A stretch of 64,000 bases of DNA from Terebella lapidaria (taxonomy: Eukaryota > Annelida > Polychaeta > Terebellida > Terebellidae), in the NCBI GenBank assembly GCA_949152475.1, contig OX424566.1, positions 30,542,423 to 30,606,422 on the forward strand. Direction: 5' to 3'. The notes below the pieces were generated by a model that saw only the letters and a list, made by a program, of their open reading frames with translations, did no database searches and was not told where the DNA came from. This document shows positions 44,080 to 56,369 of this stretch, in pieces (position 1 is the stretch's first letter; each line of letters starts with the position of its first letter). A program made the translations under genes and the position numbers.

Positions 44080-46620
44080 ATTTGTGATTCTGACATAGTG
44101 TTTTACAGTTCTCAAAACAGCAGAAAACCGTGTTTTTCACTTGCATGTTTCTCTCTCTTATGGGTTTCTGGTAAGAGCTATTTTTGTTTCACTCGCCACC
44201 CTGTGAATGTGCTGTTAGAGTGTGTATTCCCACACGCACCTTTACTAGTTTACAAATTTACTAGTAGGTGCTGAAATTATTATTTCATTGTTTTTTGTTT
44301 TTATTATTGGTGACTTCATAAACCATGCACACGTGTCTTCATTCTTCATCTATTGAAGCATGATGAAGATACAAATATTTCGAATTAGTTATGTTGATAG
44401 CCGAAATAATCATATCAATTTAGACTCCAGTTATTTTAAATTGGACCCAAATGCGGTTTCCATAAAGCGGGGTGTGTGGCAATGTTCAAACGACACTTTT
44501 CTATTCTTAGCATCCACAGAAAAAATGAATTGTTGATAACGTTTCTGATATAAACATATTTCCGCTCATAATGAATATTGAGTATTCACGTGACTATCAA
44601 TTATATATCGTGGGTGTATATATCTGTCTCCTACTCTCATTATAATGTACATAAAGCTTATAACAACCGACATAAAAACATGTATTCCTGAACGGCACAT
44701 GGCGATTATTACTAAAGTATATAGCCATATAAGCTGTGGACCGCATCTTGTACTGATTATTGTCCATCAATATAATATAGAAACAACAATTCAGAGAAAT
44801 ACGAAGGTTTACGTTAGATTCTATTAACTAGATGATGATGCTTACGATACGTTTACCACACGCTCTCATATTTATCACAGTGTATCATGACGCACTAATT
44901 CTTAATCAAGATTTATTATACGCTGAATAATAAATAGTGCATTTATTTAAAATATGAAGATTGATTAAAGATTCTCAAGAACAGCTCGTGTGTCGTCATA
45001 ACGCAAAATATGTATGTATTTGCAAAATACCTTAGCACATTATGACCGGGAACAGTTTAACAGTATTGATTTTCATTTTAGGTTGCTTATTATTCAGCAA
45101 TCACTCCTTATCAGCCGATTACTGGTACATGTATGTTATCGGACATGTAGAGAGGGGAGTGTTTGTTCTACAAACATTCAATTAAACCAGAACCTTCTTA
45201 CATTATTACCTGTGCTAACTGTGATTTCTAAATAATACATGCATATCACCTTGATGCTCCGAATTTAAATGCGAAGTCATATGTGGCGAATTTATAGGTG
45301 GCCTCGAGTTTGACCTTTATGACATTAAAAGATCAAAACGGCAATGTTGATGAAAAAAAGTTGTGGCTTAACACTACTCTTTCTCAGCCCTTCGGCTACT
45401 TTTTTTTTTATTTGGTTTGTAGCTCTGCAACTGGGAGATGTTGTTTCCTACCGTATGTGCTGTTATTGTGTGCAATACGTATTATATCGATTCGCGAATG
45501 TGAATGAAATAATTTAGATTAAAGTACGAATGAATCATTTATCATCAAAATGAACGACGAAATCTTCTCTGATACGGCCGATGAGCTGTTGTTCTCTTCC
45601 ACTTCATCCTTGACAAATTCGTTAGTGGCCACCTGACTTTATGATACCATCTATGACCCGCCACAAACTGATTCGTTTAGATTTTCTTCTCTTATGAATT
45701 GGAGTGGGATTATCTCTGAAGATTTTTCTGTTTCATTCTAATATACGAGGTTTGTATAATAATAATATAAGTAACCACACACAGCATTTCATCGGTGACC
45801 GAATGTGACATTGGGTGAATGTGAGTGTTCAAAGTTAAGTTCACGACGAGTTGAAATGCACAAAATGACTCTTGGATACACACAAAAATGGCATTAGAGC
45901 CATTAGAGTTTATATTATGAATATATAGGAAGTTTTTGTTGATCTTGAACTTAACGTTAGGAGATGACATTGCCTATCAGCTTTCAAAGATTGAGTTAAC
46001 CACCAACTGAGAGTGTTTTTTTTCTCTCAATACAAAATTCTTGAAGATAAACTAAGATTTATATTATGCGCAACTAAGCATAATCTTGGGGATCGTTTGG
46101 CGACCTTGAACATGATCTGAAACGAACTTATATAGCAATGTCGTTTTTGTTCTTGCAATTAGACGATAATCGTTATAATGTTTTCATGTCACCAATTACC
46201 ACTGGCGGGTCCAGCGGGGGCGGGAGGGGGGAGGGGGTCGTAGGGCAGTGGGGACGTGCGCCATTGGTTGCATTTCCTTGACAAAATATTGTGTTTACTC
46301 ATAAATATTACAAGAATCAACATGAAATCTGTAGCGTGGAATGTAGGCCTCTATGGTCTTGTGGCAGTCTACATGTACTCTGGTGAATTTATATATGGCT
46401 CAGGAAAATCAAATTCCTGTCTCGGTCCAATCTATGTATGTTTATTAATGAATGTACATTTTGTGGGTCTAAGGGGTTTCCGGCTAGATAACAGCAAATC
46501 TTTTATTTTTGTATACAATGTATGCATGGGTAATAAATGATTTCATTCAATTTCATGCTGCATATAAATCCAAGGCGTTGCTTTCTAAAAAAAAAACGAA
46601 ATAAAAGACCTGTTGCATTT
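44080..46620. other. AT-rich intergenic DNA, no recognised gene
   Basis: No gene. A G-rich tract at about 46206-46252 has several GGGG runs. Near 45384 the word CTTTCTCAGCCCTTCGGCTA resembles the GGTTACCGGAC-element tail, so a decayed fragment may be present. Confidence 0.5.
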
Positions 46621-46631
46621 GCAGACGTACA

Positions 46632-46650
46632 TTTATTGACCCATTTTATT
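46632..46650 (-). promoter_or_regulatory. Poly(A) signals of gene C
   Basis: Two minus-strand AATAAA words lie at 46650-46645 and 46637-46632, about 60-80 bp after the gene C stop codon. Confidence 0.6.
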
Positions 46651-46710
46651 TACAATCACATCAACCCGCAGTTTGTTGTAAAGCTGTTTCCATGGCGACT
46701 ATCCGGGAGA

Positions 46711-49700
46711 TCAGGCGAGAAGCAGTATTTTTCTGTTGTGTCCGTCCCAGCATTCAGTTTTCCCGTCGCACTTTTTAGCTATGTTGACCTTCCCACTGGC
46801 CCACTCACCTATCTGCATCTGAAGCTCGTGAGAGTGGCCGTGCATCTCATTTGTGAGTATAGTCACCATCTCCCCACTAAGGTAGCGCTGTGTGTCCTCC
46901 CCGGTAAACTCAAACGTGTGCGTGTGGGGCGCGACAGTGGTGTTCGTGGACACCTGCGTCTCAAAACGCAAAGTGCCCGAGTAGTCAGCGGGGAGGTCTT
47001 CAATCTTCATCTCTGCCTTTTCTTCGAGTAGCTGTACATCGACTGCCTGGGTGGTCATTGGAACCTCCACCGGGTATGCAAATCTGTTATCTGTCGGGTA
47101 GAGGAGAGCCTCCTTAATGGCAGCTAATTCTTTCCACACAGGGCTTCCTTCCCCGTGGACTGGAGCAATGACGTATCGAGTACGCAGGCTGCCAACATCG
47201 GGAATGTTGGGTAGGATGATGCGAGTACCTGAGGCACGCACTGCTCTCACGTTACCTTCGGCATCCAAAACATGCAAGTGTTCTTGAGTTGTGTCAGCCG
47301 CGTCGACGTACGTCATATTTTCAAAGAAATCTAGGGGCGTGCGATAGTAGACTCTAGAATTGGTTCCATTGTAAGCCTTGTCGGGGCTCGCGGATCCATC
47401 GCGTCTGCCATTGGGGCCGTCATAAATGACATCGCCATCCCTACCCTTGCCTTTGTAGTCAATGTTGTAGGGGTTCCACTGAAGGAGGGGCGTCAAGTAG
47501 ACGATCTCAAGGGGAATAGCGTAGCACCATCGCTTGTGCCACGTCTTGCAAGTGCCGTCCTCCAAGCATGCTTCCGTGCTGAGTCCAGCGACCTTCTTGT
47601 TAGTAGTCTCGGCGAGGAACATGTTCTCGTCGCTGAACCCCCTTCGCCGCAGCCTGAGCCCCGATGCTCCAAACGACTCCACTCGGTAGACTCTGTGGTA
47701 CCGTGCTGTATTCAGCCTCTCCGTGCGCTCCGTCGGTAATGGGTAGACAGTCTCGAAGTTCAGATCATCCTCTATCACCTCCGGGTAGTTGCCCGCTGAG
47801 GGGATCTCCTCCATCAGCTCATCCAGGAAAAGGTAGTGGGAATCCTTGTCCGCCCACTTGTGGCTATTCTTGGAGTTCAGCTGCGAGGAAACATACGGAC
47901 CGGGAATTGTGCATGAGATAACTAAGTTTTTTTTTAACAGTCTAAAGTCCCAAAAGGTGACACTTTCAGCATCTGGTAACATGGAATCAACTGAAAGTCT
48001 CCTTCGATTTGACATTGTAAGCATGTAGCTCACGTAATTATACTGACCTGGAAGCGGGCAGCGCGAGACTGCTTATATTGCGAGAAGCTCATGCCATGGG
48101 CCACTCTGGTTTTCAAATCGTCCACTGCGCCGATGCGATTAAGTGGCAGATTCCTCTTGAGCGGATGGCAGAGGATTCGGTAATTCCACTGGACAGTCTC
48201 AGGGATTGTCCCATTTCGGAGGTTGAAGATGGACGTAGGGAGGAAAGCGAGGTTCTCGAACTGGTCCTTGGCCCCAGAGTAGCTACTGAATCTCAACTGC
48301 AATGTGTACAGTTGGGATAATGATTGGACCCGGATGTCTGCATAGGTTCCATGTGCACATTATTAGTGTGTTGTAAGATACAAGACCGAATGGACTAAAT
48401 GTATGCCAAGCGGAACTCAAAGATGCCAAGTGGAGCGTAAAGCACACTATTTCAATGTCACCACTTTCGGTTGCTCGGACGTTTCAGATTAGATTTCCTG
48501 CTGTTTACTTGTAAGCCAAAAATAAGATGTATTAGGAGCCTATAACTTAAAATACCATGTAAATACGAGGTGTGTATTTAGAAAAAAAAGTATAAACTTC
48601 CTTACTAATGAAGCTATATTAACATTAATTTGTCGTAATATATATGTTTACTGTCTTGACTTGTCCATCACAGACGGAATGGTTACCATGGCGACCAATG
48701 CAACCGGTAGGCTTGGCAATGCAACCAGTAGGCGAAGCATTTTTCACTCTGGCGACCGGTACCACCAGTAGGCGGGGGATATTGCACCAAGGCGATCAAT
48801 GCCAGCAGTAGGCGGGGCATATTTCACCATGGCGACCAATACCACCAGTGGGGGGGGGGTCATATTTCACAATGGCGACCAATACCACCATTAGGCGGGG
48901 GTATATCACCATGGCGACCAATGCCACCAGTAGGCGGGGGATATTGCACCAAGGCGACCAATGACAGCAGTAGGCGGGGCATATTTCACCATGGCGACCA
49001 ATACCACCAGTGGGGGGGGGGTCATATTTCACAATGGCGACCAATACCACCATTAGGCGGGGGATATATCAGCATGGCGACCAATGCCACCAGTAGGCGG
49101 GGCATATTTCACCATGGCGACCCATACCACCAGTAGGCGGGGCATATTTCACCATGGAGACCGATACAACCAGTAGGCCGGGCATATTTCACGTTCATGT
49201 AAAGTATCATTTTATGAATTACAGTTGATTTCCTAATTGATGCTAAACTTCAGACTAACAGCAATCTTTCATCGGATGATTTTTTAATGATTTCTGTGTT
49301 TTTAACATATTGACGTTAAGAAGCTCAACTACATGTGCTGAATATGTTTGTAGAATGTTGGGTGAAAACAATACGATTCAAACATAGAGGGTTTTCATCT
49401 GTACAGCCATCGAGTGACTGTAGAGTTGGCGATAGCCATCGTGTACTGGACCCGGGTCATCAAAATTATACTTGTTATTGATATTCAGGAATATGTTTAT
49501 ACAGATGCTTTAGTTATCACAATAATTATACGGTATGATAGCATATAATCACACCATCAGACTAACCTTATTCGTTAGTTCATGCCAAGTCTTGGCGTTC
49601 AGGGAATGTCGATCACTCTCGAATGATTCGTCGATGCTGTCCGCATCCGAGTGCGTCCACATCCCCTCGAGGTAGCAAAGGGTCGCCGTGAAGTACGGTC

Positions 49701-50226
49701 TGTAGTCTCGGACTGAGTAGTCCTGGTCTCTCCACGCCTTGAACCACTCCCGCATCTCAGCAGCCTGGTCGACCGGGTCGTCAAGTGCCAGCACTGCTGG
49801 GGGAACCTCAGGGAGAGGCACCTCCTCCGTAGCACCATACTCACTACTCGTCTTGCTCTTCATCAGCATCATGTAGTCGTTATGCCTCGTGCGGAACTCG
49901 ATCCCGTTCAAGAGGGCGGTGAATTCGCCGAGACCAATGGTGTAGCGGAAGTTGGAATGATCGTGTATGCCCATAACCTGCGCATCCACGTGGGTTGCTC
50001 CGTAGTAGGCCTTCGTACCCACTTGATGTGTGCGCATTCTCTTGATGCCGGAGCTACCATCGCCTCGGTTTTTTTCTTCGTACGTGAGCTGTTGCATCAT
50101 GACCTGGTGCGTCAGTGTGGTGATGACCTCTTGCATACGCTCTAGAGCCTCTTCCGTCTCCGCATCCATTGCTCGGGACGTGGCGATCGTGGCCAGTAGG
50201 CCACAGAAACACACACACCAGTACAT
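46711..50226 (-). CDS. Secreted His-x-His family protein, copy C (692 aa, three coding exons)
   Basis: Coding exons on the minus strand are 50226-49567, 48296-48048 and 47880-46711, with GT-AG introns of 1270 and 167 bp. The ATG at 50226 precedes a Cys-rich signal peptide. The HDH motif is at residues 88-90, followed by the conserved GEFTALLNGIEFRTRHNDY word. The six non-signal cysteines are kept, as are HTH and HSH near the C-terminus and the CDG...CxDG end. Unlike A and B, the first two exons are fused, as are the last two, and an extra intron follows RFQ. The intron after residue 220 is shared with A and B. The Thr linker is replaced by an acidic stretch. Similarity to A and B is clear but much lower than between those two. 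It looks intact. Confidence 0.88.
48690..49190. repeat. 40-bp minisatellite in the first intron of gene C
   Basis: Units of 40 bp contain GGCGACCAATACCACCAGTA and GGCGGGGCATATTTCACCAT. A group of four units (about 161 bp), marked by GTGGGGGGGGG and TTTCACAATGGCG, appears twice in a row near 48846 and 49007, so there is a higher-order repeat. Confidence 0.9.
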
Positions 50227-50285
50227 CTCCGTGTCGGTGTAGTGTGCTAGCTGGAGAGATAGAAATGGTAAAGCTGAGATCTGTG

Positions 50286-50293
50286 TTTAAATA
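50286..50293 (-). promoter_or_regulatory. TATA-like box of gene C
   Basis: TATTTAAA on the minus strand lies 60 bp upstream of the gene C start codon, placing a start site near 50260 in a pyrimidine-rich stretch (CTATCTCTCCAG). This would give a short leader with no 5'UTR intron. Confidence 0.45.
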
Positions 50294-50385
50294 GTTTTGT
50301 TTCCAGAGGCAAGTTTCACACCATGATGCAGAGAGACGGAGAAAACTAACATTACACATTGCACTTGAGCATCAGGATTGTTCCT

Positions 50386-50660
50386 TAGGTAACCGAACCT
50401 TTGGTCCGATAGCCTACATGATCAATACATTGAATTGAGATGGCGTTGCGTCCGACGACATCGTCGGTGTCGTCCGTCTACATTTTTATCTTTAAAGTTT
50501 ATAGTCAAATCTTTCTGAAATTTTGCACAAAAAGCCTAAATTCAACGCAGGAACTATTTCAAGAGGAACTCAATTTTTAGTTTTTTATTTCCGAATTTCT
50601 CTCAAAACGACGGCCGCTTTCGACGAGGAACGACAATTTTCTGGCTTTAAAGGCCATTTT
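50386..50660 (+). mobile_element. GGTTACCGGAC element fragment E4
   Basis: It begins AGGTAACCGAACCTTTGGTCCG and continues with GCGTTGCGTCCG, TCGTCGGTGTCGTCCG, ATCTTTCTGAAATTTTGCAC and ACGGCCGCTTTCGACGA words like the left part of E1. It lacks the tandem units. It lies about 160 bp upstream of the gene C start. Confidence 0.6.
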
Positions 50661-51137
50661 TCCAAAAAATTGCCAGTGTCTGATCAGTTTTGAGATTTGG
50701 GAGGAAAACTCTCACGCTCGCATGTAGAATGTTCGAAGCTGCCGCACTCGACCATGTTGAATAACCCCCTGTTCCTCGGGATTTCTCTATTTCATAAAAT
50801 ATGGTGTATGATAAAACATTTGAAACATACTGAGGATTAAGACCGAAAACATTGTGATACTGTTATTTCCGCTTCCGTACCGTTGAGACAAACAGACGGA
50901 TGAATTACTTACAAGTGAGCAGAACCACGCAATTGTACCGTATAGATTGATCAGGATACATACATATGGTAGTAATCAAATATGATTTGATTTTCGTGAT
51001 CAAGCGCATTGGACAGGTGAACTATGAGTTTGTTTTCAACTCATCGAATTTGATAGAAACTAGAAAGAATCTCGAACCAAGTAGGAACACTCCCGCAGAC
51101 GTGTACCATGATTTATTTTAGTATGATCCACTGTTTT

Positions 51138-51300
51138 TAGGTTACGGACCTATAGTCCGATGACCTATTGCCGTCGTCCGCCGTCGTCCACATTTTATCT
51201 TTAAAGTTTACAGTCGAATCCTGTGAAAATTTGTACAAAAATACCTGAAATTATTTTAAAATGGCGGCCATTTTTTTGACCACTTTTGAGATTCTTGTTT
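51138..51300 (+). mobile_element. GGTTACCGGAC element fragment E5
   Basis: AGGTTACGGACCTATAGTCCG, GTCGTCCGCCGTCGTCC and AAAATGGCGGCCATTTTT match the left end of E1. It is truncated before the tandem units. Confidence 0.6.
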
Positions 51301-51379
51301 CAAAATATTCCCCCATATATATATATTCTAATTTTTCTAACTCGTTTACACTGTTTTTCGCTGATGCGTGGTGCTAAAT

Positions 51380-52765
51380 CACCCTGCCAAATGGCATAGA
51401 GCGTTGTCCGGCCTAGTTCTTTTGTGTAGGGGTCACGCCATGTTGTTGTCAACGCCGTAATGCTAACTTTTTGGCAGCTGATGCCGTAATATGGGGGAAA
51501 AAATACTTACCATATTACCCTAGATCAGTGATTCGATGCAGTGTAAGAGATACCAATGGACAAATCTGTACTGTCCAATTATCCATAGGAGACTAATTTG
51601 TTCAGAAATAGGCCCTCGCCCACAGATGTTGTCCACAAATATGTAGTGTCCAAACATTGATCACAATGTTTTCAAAACTTATGGCAAATGTACAGCAACA
51701 CTGTGTGAACTGAAAGTTTCAAATACTTCAAACTTCAATTGTGAACAATATAAAGGTCCAACGTCATCCAAACAGGGCTCTAATAATTTATTGTTGAATC
51801 GCTTATGGCGTGTCAACGCTCTAAGGACATGGTGTACGCTCTAAAGTTGCCTGGTCAAAGTTAACAATCTGAATTTGCTTGCAGTAATGAGTAGTCTTTG
51901 GGTGGATTATCCAAAACGTGTCCATGGAAACTTCACATAAAACGCTTCAGAAAATGGTTACTTGTTCATCAAAACAACCACAAGACATTCTCAATGGCTG
52001 TTTATACTTCCTCGAGAAGGTCTATGTAACTTTGACCAGGAAGCGTTGGAGCGTAGACCATGTCCTTAAAGCGTTGACACGCCACAAGCATTACAATCAT
52101 TCATTATTAGAGCCCTATTTAGATGACGTTGTGCCCTTATATTGCTCACAATTGAAGTTTAGAGTATTTGAAACCTCTAGTTCATACAGTGTTGCTGTAG
52201 GTGGACCGTAAATATCGGATTCATTGCGATCAATCTTTGGACACTACATATTTGTGGGCCACATGCGTGGGCGAGGGCCTATTTCTAATCAAATCAGACT
52301 TCAATTGATAATTGGACATCACAGGATTGTACATTGGTATCTCGCACACTGCATCGGAAACTCGTTCTAAAGTAATATGGTCAGAATTTTTACAGAAAAA
52401 ATATTTTACTCACCATGTGTCGTAATCAGTTCAGAAAAAGTTAGCCTTACAGCGTTGACAATAACATGACTTGGGGTCCGTTTCACTAAGATAGCGAGCT
52501 CGTTATATAAAGTCCTCCTTGAAGTTCATAACAATGGAAATAAACACACAAAATAACTATGACAACATATTGTTACCGATGGATAAAACGAGCATTTTAA
52601 CGATGGAAATCTTATTGATTGATAAACCCTCGTTATTAACGAGGATTCTTTAATTTAACGAGAATTTTGCTGCTAACGAGCTCTTTATGATCTTAGTGAA
52701 ACGGGCCCCAGACCCCTAAACAGAAGAACTAGGTCGGTCAGCGCTCTATGCCATTTGGCAGGGTG
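51380..52765. mobile_element. Foldback element, ~1.4 kb, with nested MITE
   Basis: The left arm (51380 to ~51870) returns as reverse complement in the right arm (~52026-52765). Both outer ends are CACCCTGCCAAATGGCATAG. Inner matching words include TGGCGTGTCAACGCT, AGGACATGG and CCTGGTCAAAGTTA. The loop is about 150 bp. The right arm is longer because a second element (52473-52709) sits in it. No coding capacity is seen. Confidence 0.8.
52473..52709. mobile_element. MITE with GGGGYCCGTTTCACTAAGAT ends
   Basis: The left end GGGGTCCGTTTCACTAAGAT and the right end, reverse complement GGGGCCCGTTTCACTAAGAT, enclose about 237 bp. GAGCTCGTTA occurs just inside each. It lies within the right arm of the foldback element at a position where the left arm is uninterrupted, which shows it inserted later. 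Confidence 0.8.
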
Positions 52766-52794
52766 AAATGGTATCATTGTTTAACTTGGCAAAC

Positions 52795-53115
52795 TCCACC
52801 TGGGAGTAAAACGGCAATGCTCCACCGAATTTCAAACTTCTATCGCGAGAATTGAAAAAGTTGGTAATCTTTGCCCCTGTCCGAAATCAGCAAGTTTGTG
52901 TAGAATACATCCCCAATATGTCTTCTGGTCCAAAATTACAATAGAATTTCGAATATCGATGGAATTTCACAGAACCAAATCCTCGCATATGCTCAGAGTG
53001 TCGAGTTCCCGTTGTGGGCTGAAATTTAACATTGAGGTACTAGATTGCCAACTTTTTCCAATTTCTGCGGTAAAAGTCTGGAATTCTGTATGAAATTGCC
53101 GTTTGACTCCCAGGT
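52795..53115. repeat. Imperfect palindrome related to the 19739-20306 foldback
   Basis: CCTGGGAGTAAAACGGCAAT and AAAAAGTTGG on the left pair with ATTGCCGTTTGACTCCCAGG and CCAACTTTTT on the right. The AAGTTGGCAATCT-type word is shared with the element at 19739. Confidence 0.6.
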
Positions 53116-53499
53116 GAGGTGTGCCGAGTTGTAGAACGATAACGTTTATCATCGAAAAAATATAGTCAAAACCGGTGTAAACAAGTTAGAAAAAAAAGTA
53201 TACCTTTGTGACGTGTATTAGTTTTGATGCCCCTGAATCGCCTTTGGACTCCTTTTATTCATTCAACCCCGTGATGCGATACTACAGGGGTACGTCCACT
53301 ATGCTGACAGTGCAGTGATAAATGGTTTATACACTCTGAATGTGTGTCTGTCCCTCCAAGATGGACCCCCTCCCCCCTATCAGAAAAAATGCACATACGT
53401 GTACATCAGAGCTTCCATATGCGAATTTAGGCTTCCTGTCCGGAAAAAAGATGTTGAAATATGTTTGAGAACAGGTTGATCATAGTGAGTTTGTTCGGA

Positions 53500-54230
53500 A
53501 TGTATACTCAAAAGAGACCCGGAGGCTACCACAGAACATAGAAAGGGTTCTGGCTTCTGGGCCGCTTCAGCGGGCCCGACACCCCCGGCCCAAATGTGCA
53601 ACTTCCCTTTTACATTTTTAACAAACCTTTCAGAACATAGTCATCAATGAATTTTTAAGCGCAATTTATACCCAGGAAAGGCCTCTAAATTACTTCATGA
53701 ACATATAAACGGCTCTGGCTTCTGGGGTCCTCCAGCGGGCCCAGACCCAAATGTGCAGCTTCCCTTCAACATTCTTTACAAACTTTTCAGAACATGATCA
53801 TCCATGAATTTTTAAGTGCAATTTATTCCCAAGGAAAGCTACGAAATTAATCCAGAACATAAAAAGCTCTGGCTTTTGGGCCCTTCAGCGGGCCCCAGAC
53901 CCCAGGCCGAGACAGGTTCACTTCGTTGTTTTTCGGTACATTTATTATAAAAGTATGGGGATCAATGGGTATTCATCTGGAATTCATATCCAGAAGATGC
54001 CATCAACTTACCACAGAACATCAGAATCAGGGTTCAGGTTCGCGACAGGCTCGTTCCAATCTATATTTTTTACAAATATACCAGGGGCAAGAAGTGGGAT
54101 TTATACCCAGGAGATACCAGGAAGCTGACACATGATATTAAAAAGAATCTGGCTTCCGGGGCCCTTGAGCGGGCCCAGACCCCAAGCCGTATAATGTTGG
54201 ACCCCCGTTTTTCAAATTCCTGGATCCGCC
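53500..54230. repeat. Degenerate ~160-bp tandem repeat (CTTCAGCGGGCCC)
   Basis: CTCTGGCTTCTGGG..CTTCAGCGGGCCC recurs near 53549, 53714, 53872 and 54150. Between copies are shared words CAGAACAT, ATGAATTTTTAAG and GCAATTTAT. It ends near CCTGGATCCGCC at 54220, followed by a poly-C run to 54271. Confidence 0.65.
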
Positions 54231-54289
54231 CATGGCTTATCGTCATGATCACCCCCCCCCCCCCCCCCCCCAGCCCATATATCTATATT

Positions 54290-55430
54290 AACACTGAACT
54301 CAACTCCGTTATATTCCACACGTGAAAATAATGCCTTTACTTGTGAAATAGTTTGCAAAATTTATTATAGTGGCTAACAGGTTTACAAAAATTGTAAATA
54401 GGATCACCAACCGAACTATCATGCTTAAACACGTCGTAATGTTCTTTGATTCGAATCGCCCAGCATTTGGGAATATTTTTAATTTTGCACCGATGCATGT
54501 TTGTCTTTATGACTTCATCATATAAACACCAAATTGTCCAAAAAATTGACCAGTACGACGAAAATGGTCTCGTCACACTGGAAACATTTTGGGTTACATC
54601 GGGAAACGATTCATGGGACATCACTATCAGACTGTGGAGTTATTTTCATCTTACATCTACAAAAAGATGTCTGAATTGGCCTTTGGAGGCCAATCTACAT
54701 GGGATGGTTTCATGACATACAATTCCGAGTGGGATATGTGAAGCAGAACTTTGTAGTTCAGATAATTGATAGAGTATGGATACCCCGGTAGTTATTTCCA
54801 AACTTTTTCAGCTGTTCATTGCATCACACAAAGGGGTAAGCTACGCTAATAACATGTATTGTTTTTCAATTAAAATACTATGATATTAATATTACGATAT
54901 ATGATAGTAATATTGATAACAACGCATACATAGATAGCCTACGTGATTGACTTTGTATTCAATGGGAAAACGTTGAAAATGAAATCACTGAGATTCTCAA
55001 CCAGTACAAAAAAAGTTGGCAATCTACAAGTTCAGATCTAGGATTTCAGCCAAAACGGCATCTCAGGAATCTGACCAAACTGCGTGATTTTGTCATGTTT
55101 CCATCCACAAGGCACATGTACATTGTACATGGGAGTAATGTCATAATTTCGGACCATAAGACATATTGGGGTACTCTACATAACAATGCTGCTCTCACCT
55201 AGATAAAACAAGCAAATGTACAATTTAGTGTGCAGACCAAAATATGCTATGAAGAGGCTGAAATTATAGTTTTGGTACATGTAGAATACAAAGTTTATCA
55301 AGCTTTGGAATGTGATGAGAAATATTGTCGTGTGACTTCCAGATGAAGTATGATAAGCTACAACACGATATCATTAGTATCGCAATAATAATAATAATAA
55401 CAATAATTGTGGGGGTATGTACGACAGATT
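54290..55430. other. Intergenic DNA, no recognised gene
   Basis: Only short frames. AAAAAAGTTGGCAATCTAC at about 55011 is a single-arm fragment of the foldback family seen at 19739 and 52795. Confidence 0.5.
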
Positions 55431-55434
55431 ATCT

Positions 55435-55760
55435 TGAACTACCCCATGATCTCCAAGTAAGGGCCGCACATACCCCACCCATGAAGGTACATGAAGGTCG
55501 GGCATGCCCCACACGAAAGTCATATATACCCCTGGCAAGGCAGGATATACCCCATCGGAGGGTCAGACATACCCTTCTCAAGACAGACTTGAGATGCCCC
55601 ATTGAAGGCATGACATGCCCATTTCAGGGCCCGACATACCCCTTCGAAAGTTAGAGATACCCCATACAAGGAGATACATACCCCCTTTGAAAGCCTGACA
55701 TACCCATCGGAGGGTGCTACATACCCCTACTGAGGGTACTACTTACCCATCAAAAGGGAC
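55435..55760. repeat. Degenerate ~25-bp tandem repeat (GACATACCCC)
   Basis: The word (A/G)(G/C)ACATACCCC with a spacer such as TTCGAAAG or CATCGGAGGG recurs a dozen or so times. Units vary in length from about 22 to 30 bp. Confidence 0.6.
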
Positions 55761-55908
55761 TGATATACTTATTTGGGAAGATCAAAGCAAACCAACTGAG
55801 CTCGAATCGCAGGCTACGATTAACATACAAACCAACTCTAACCACATTACTAGTTGTATGTACTGGTTAGGCATACTGGAAAGAGACTAATTTGTGTCAT
55901 GTCCCTAA

Positions 55909-56367
55909 AATTGATGAGTGTCATAACTACGTCAATCGCCATGAATATATATACCGTCCTGCTGCTTCTACCAGGGGTGGTCCATATTACACACCGGTCC
56001 ATATTACACGTCTCTCGTCTGGACCACCATGTAGTGATAATGGACCACGTCTCGTGTAACTTGGTTTCTAACGAATTGAAGACATAATCACAACTAACCT
56101 TCGAAATACTATATTTAATGACATGTAATAAGGAATCACAACGTAGCCCTTGGGATAAACAATAGTTGACCAGATGATAATACTTACGATTAAAAAATAA
56201 CATCATTTTTAGCGATTTTCACTCAAATTTCATTAAATACACCATGCCTTCTGTGATGTTGTTCTCCTCGATGACAAAAAGACATAATTGATGAGTGTCA
56301 TAATTACGTCAATCACCATGGATATATATGCAGTCCTGCTGCTTCTACCTGGGGTGGTCCATATTAA
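55909..56367. repeat. Direct repeat pair, ~80 bp
   Basis: The stretch starting TTGATGAGTGTCATAA near 55909 and ending GGTGGTCCATATTA near 55987 is repeated at about 56289-56367 with a few changes. The second copy runs straight into the 20-bp array. Confidence 0.75.
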
Positions 56368-56369
56368 GC

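Noticed and set aside
48796-49136. Frames encoding repetitive proteins on both strands
   Set aside because: Arise from the 40-bp minisatellite in the intron of gene C.
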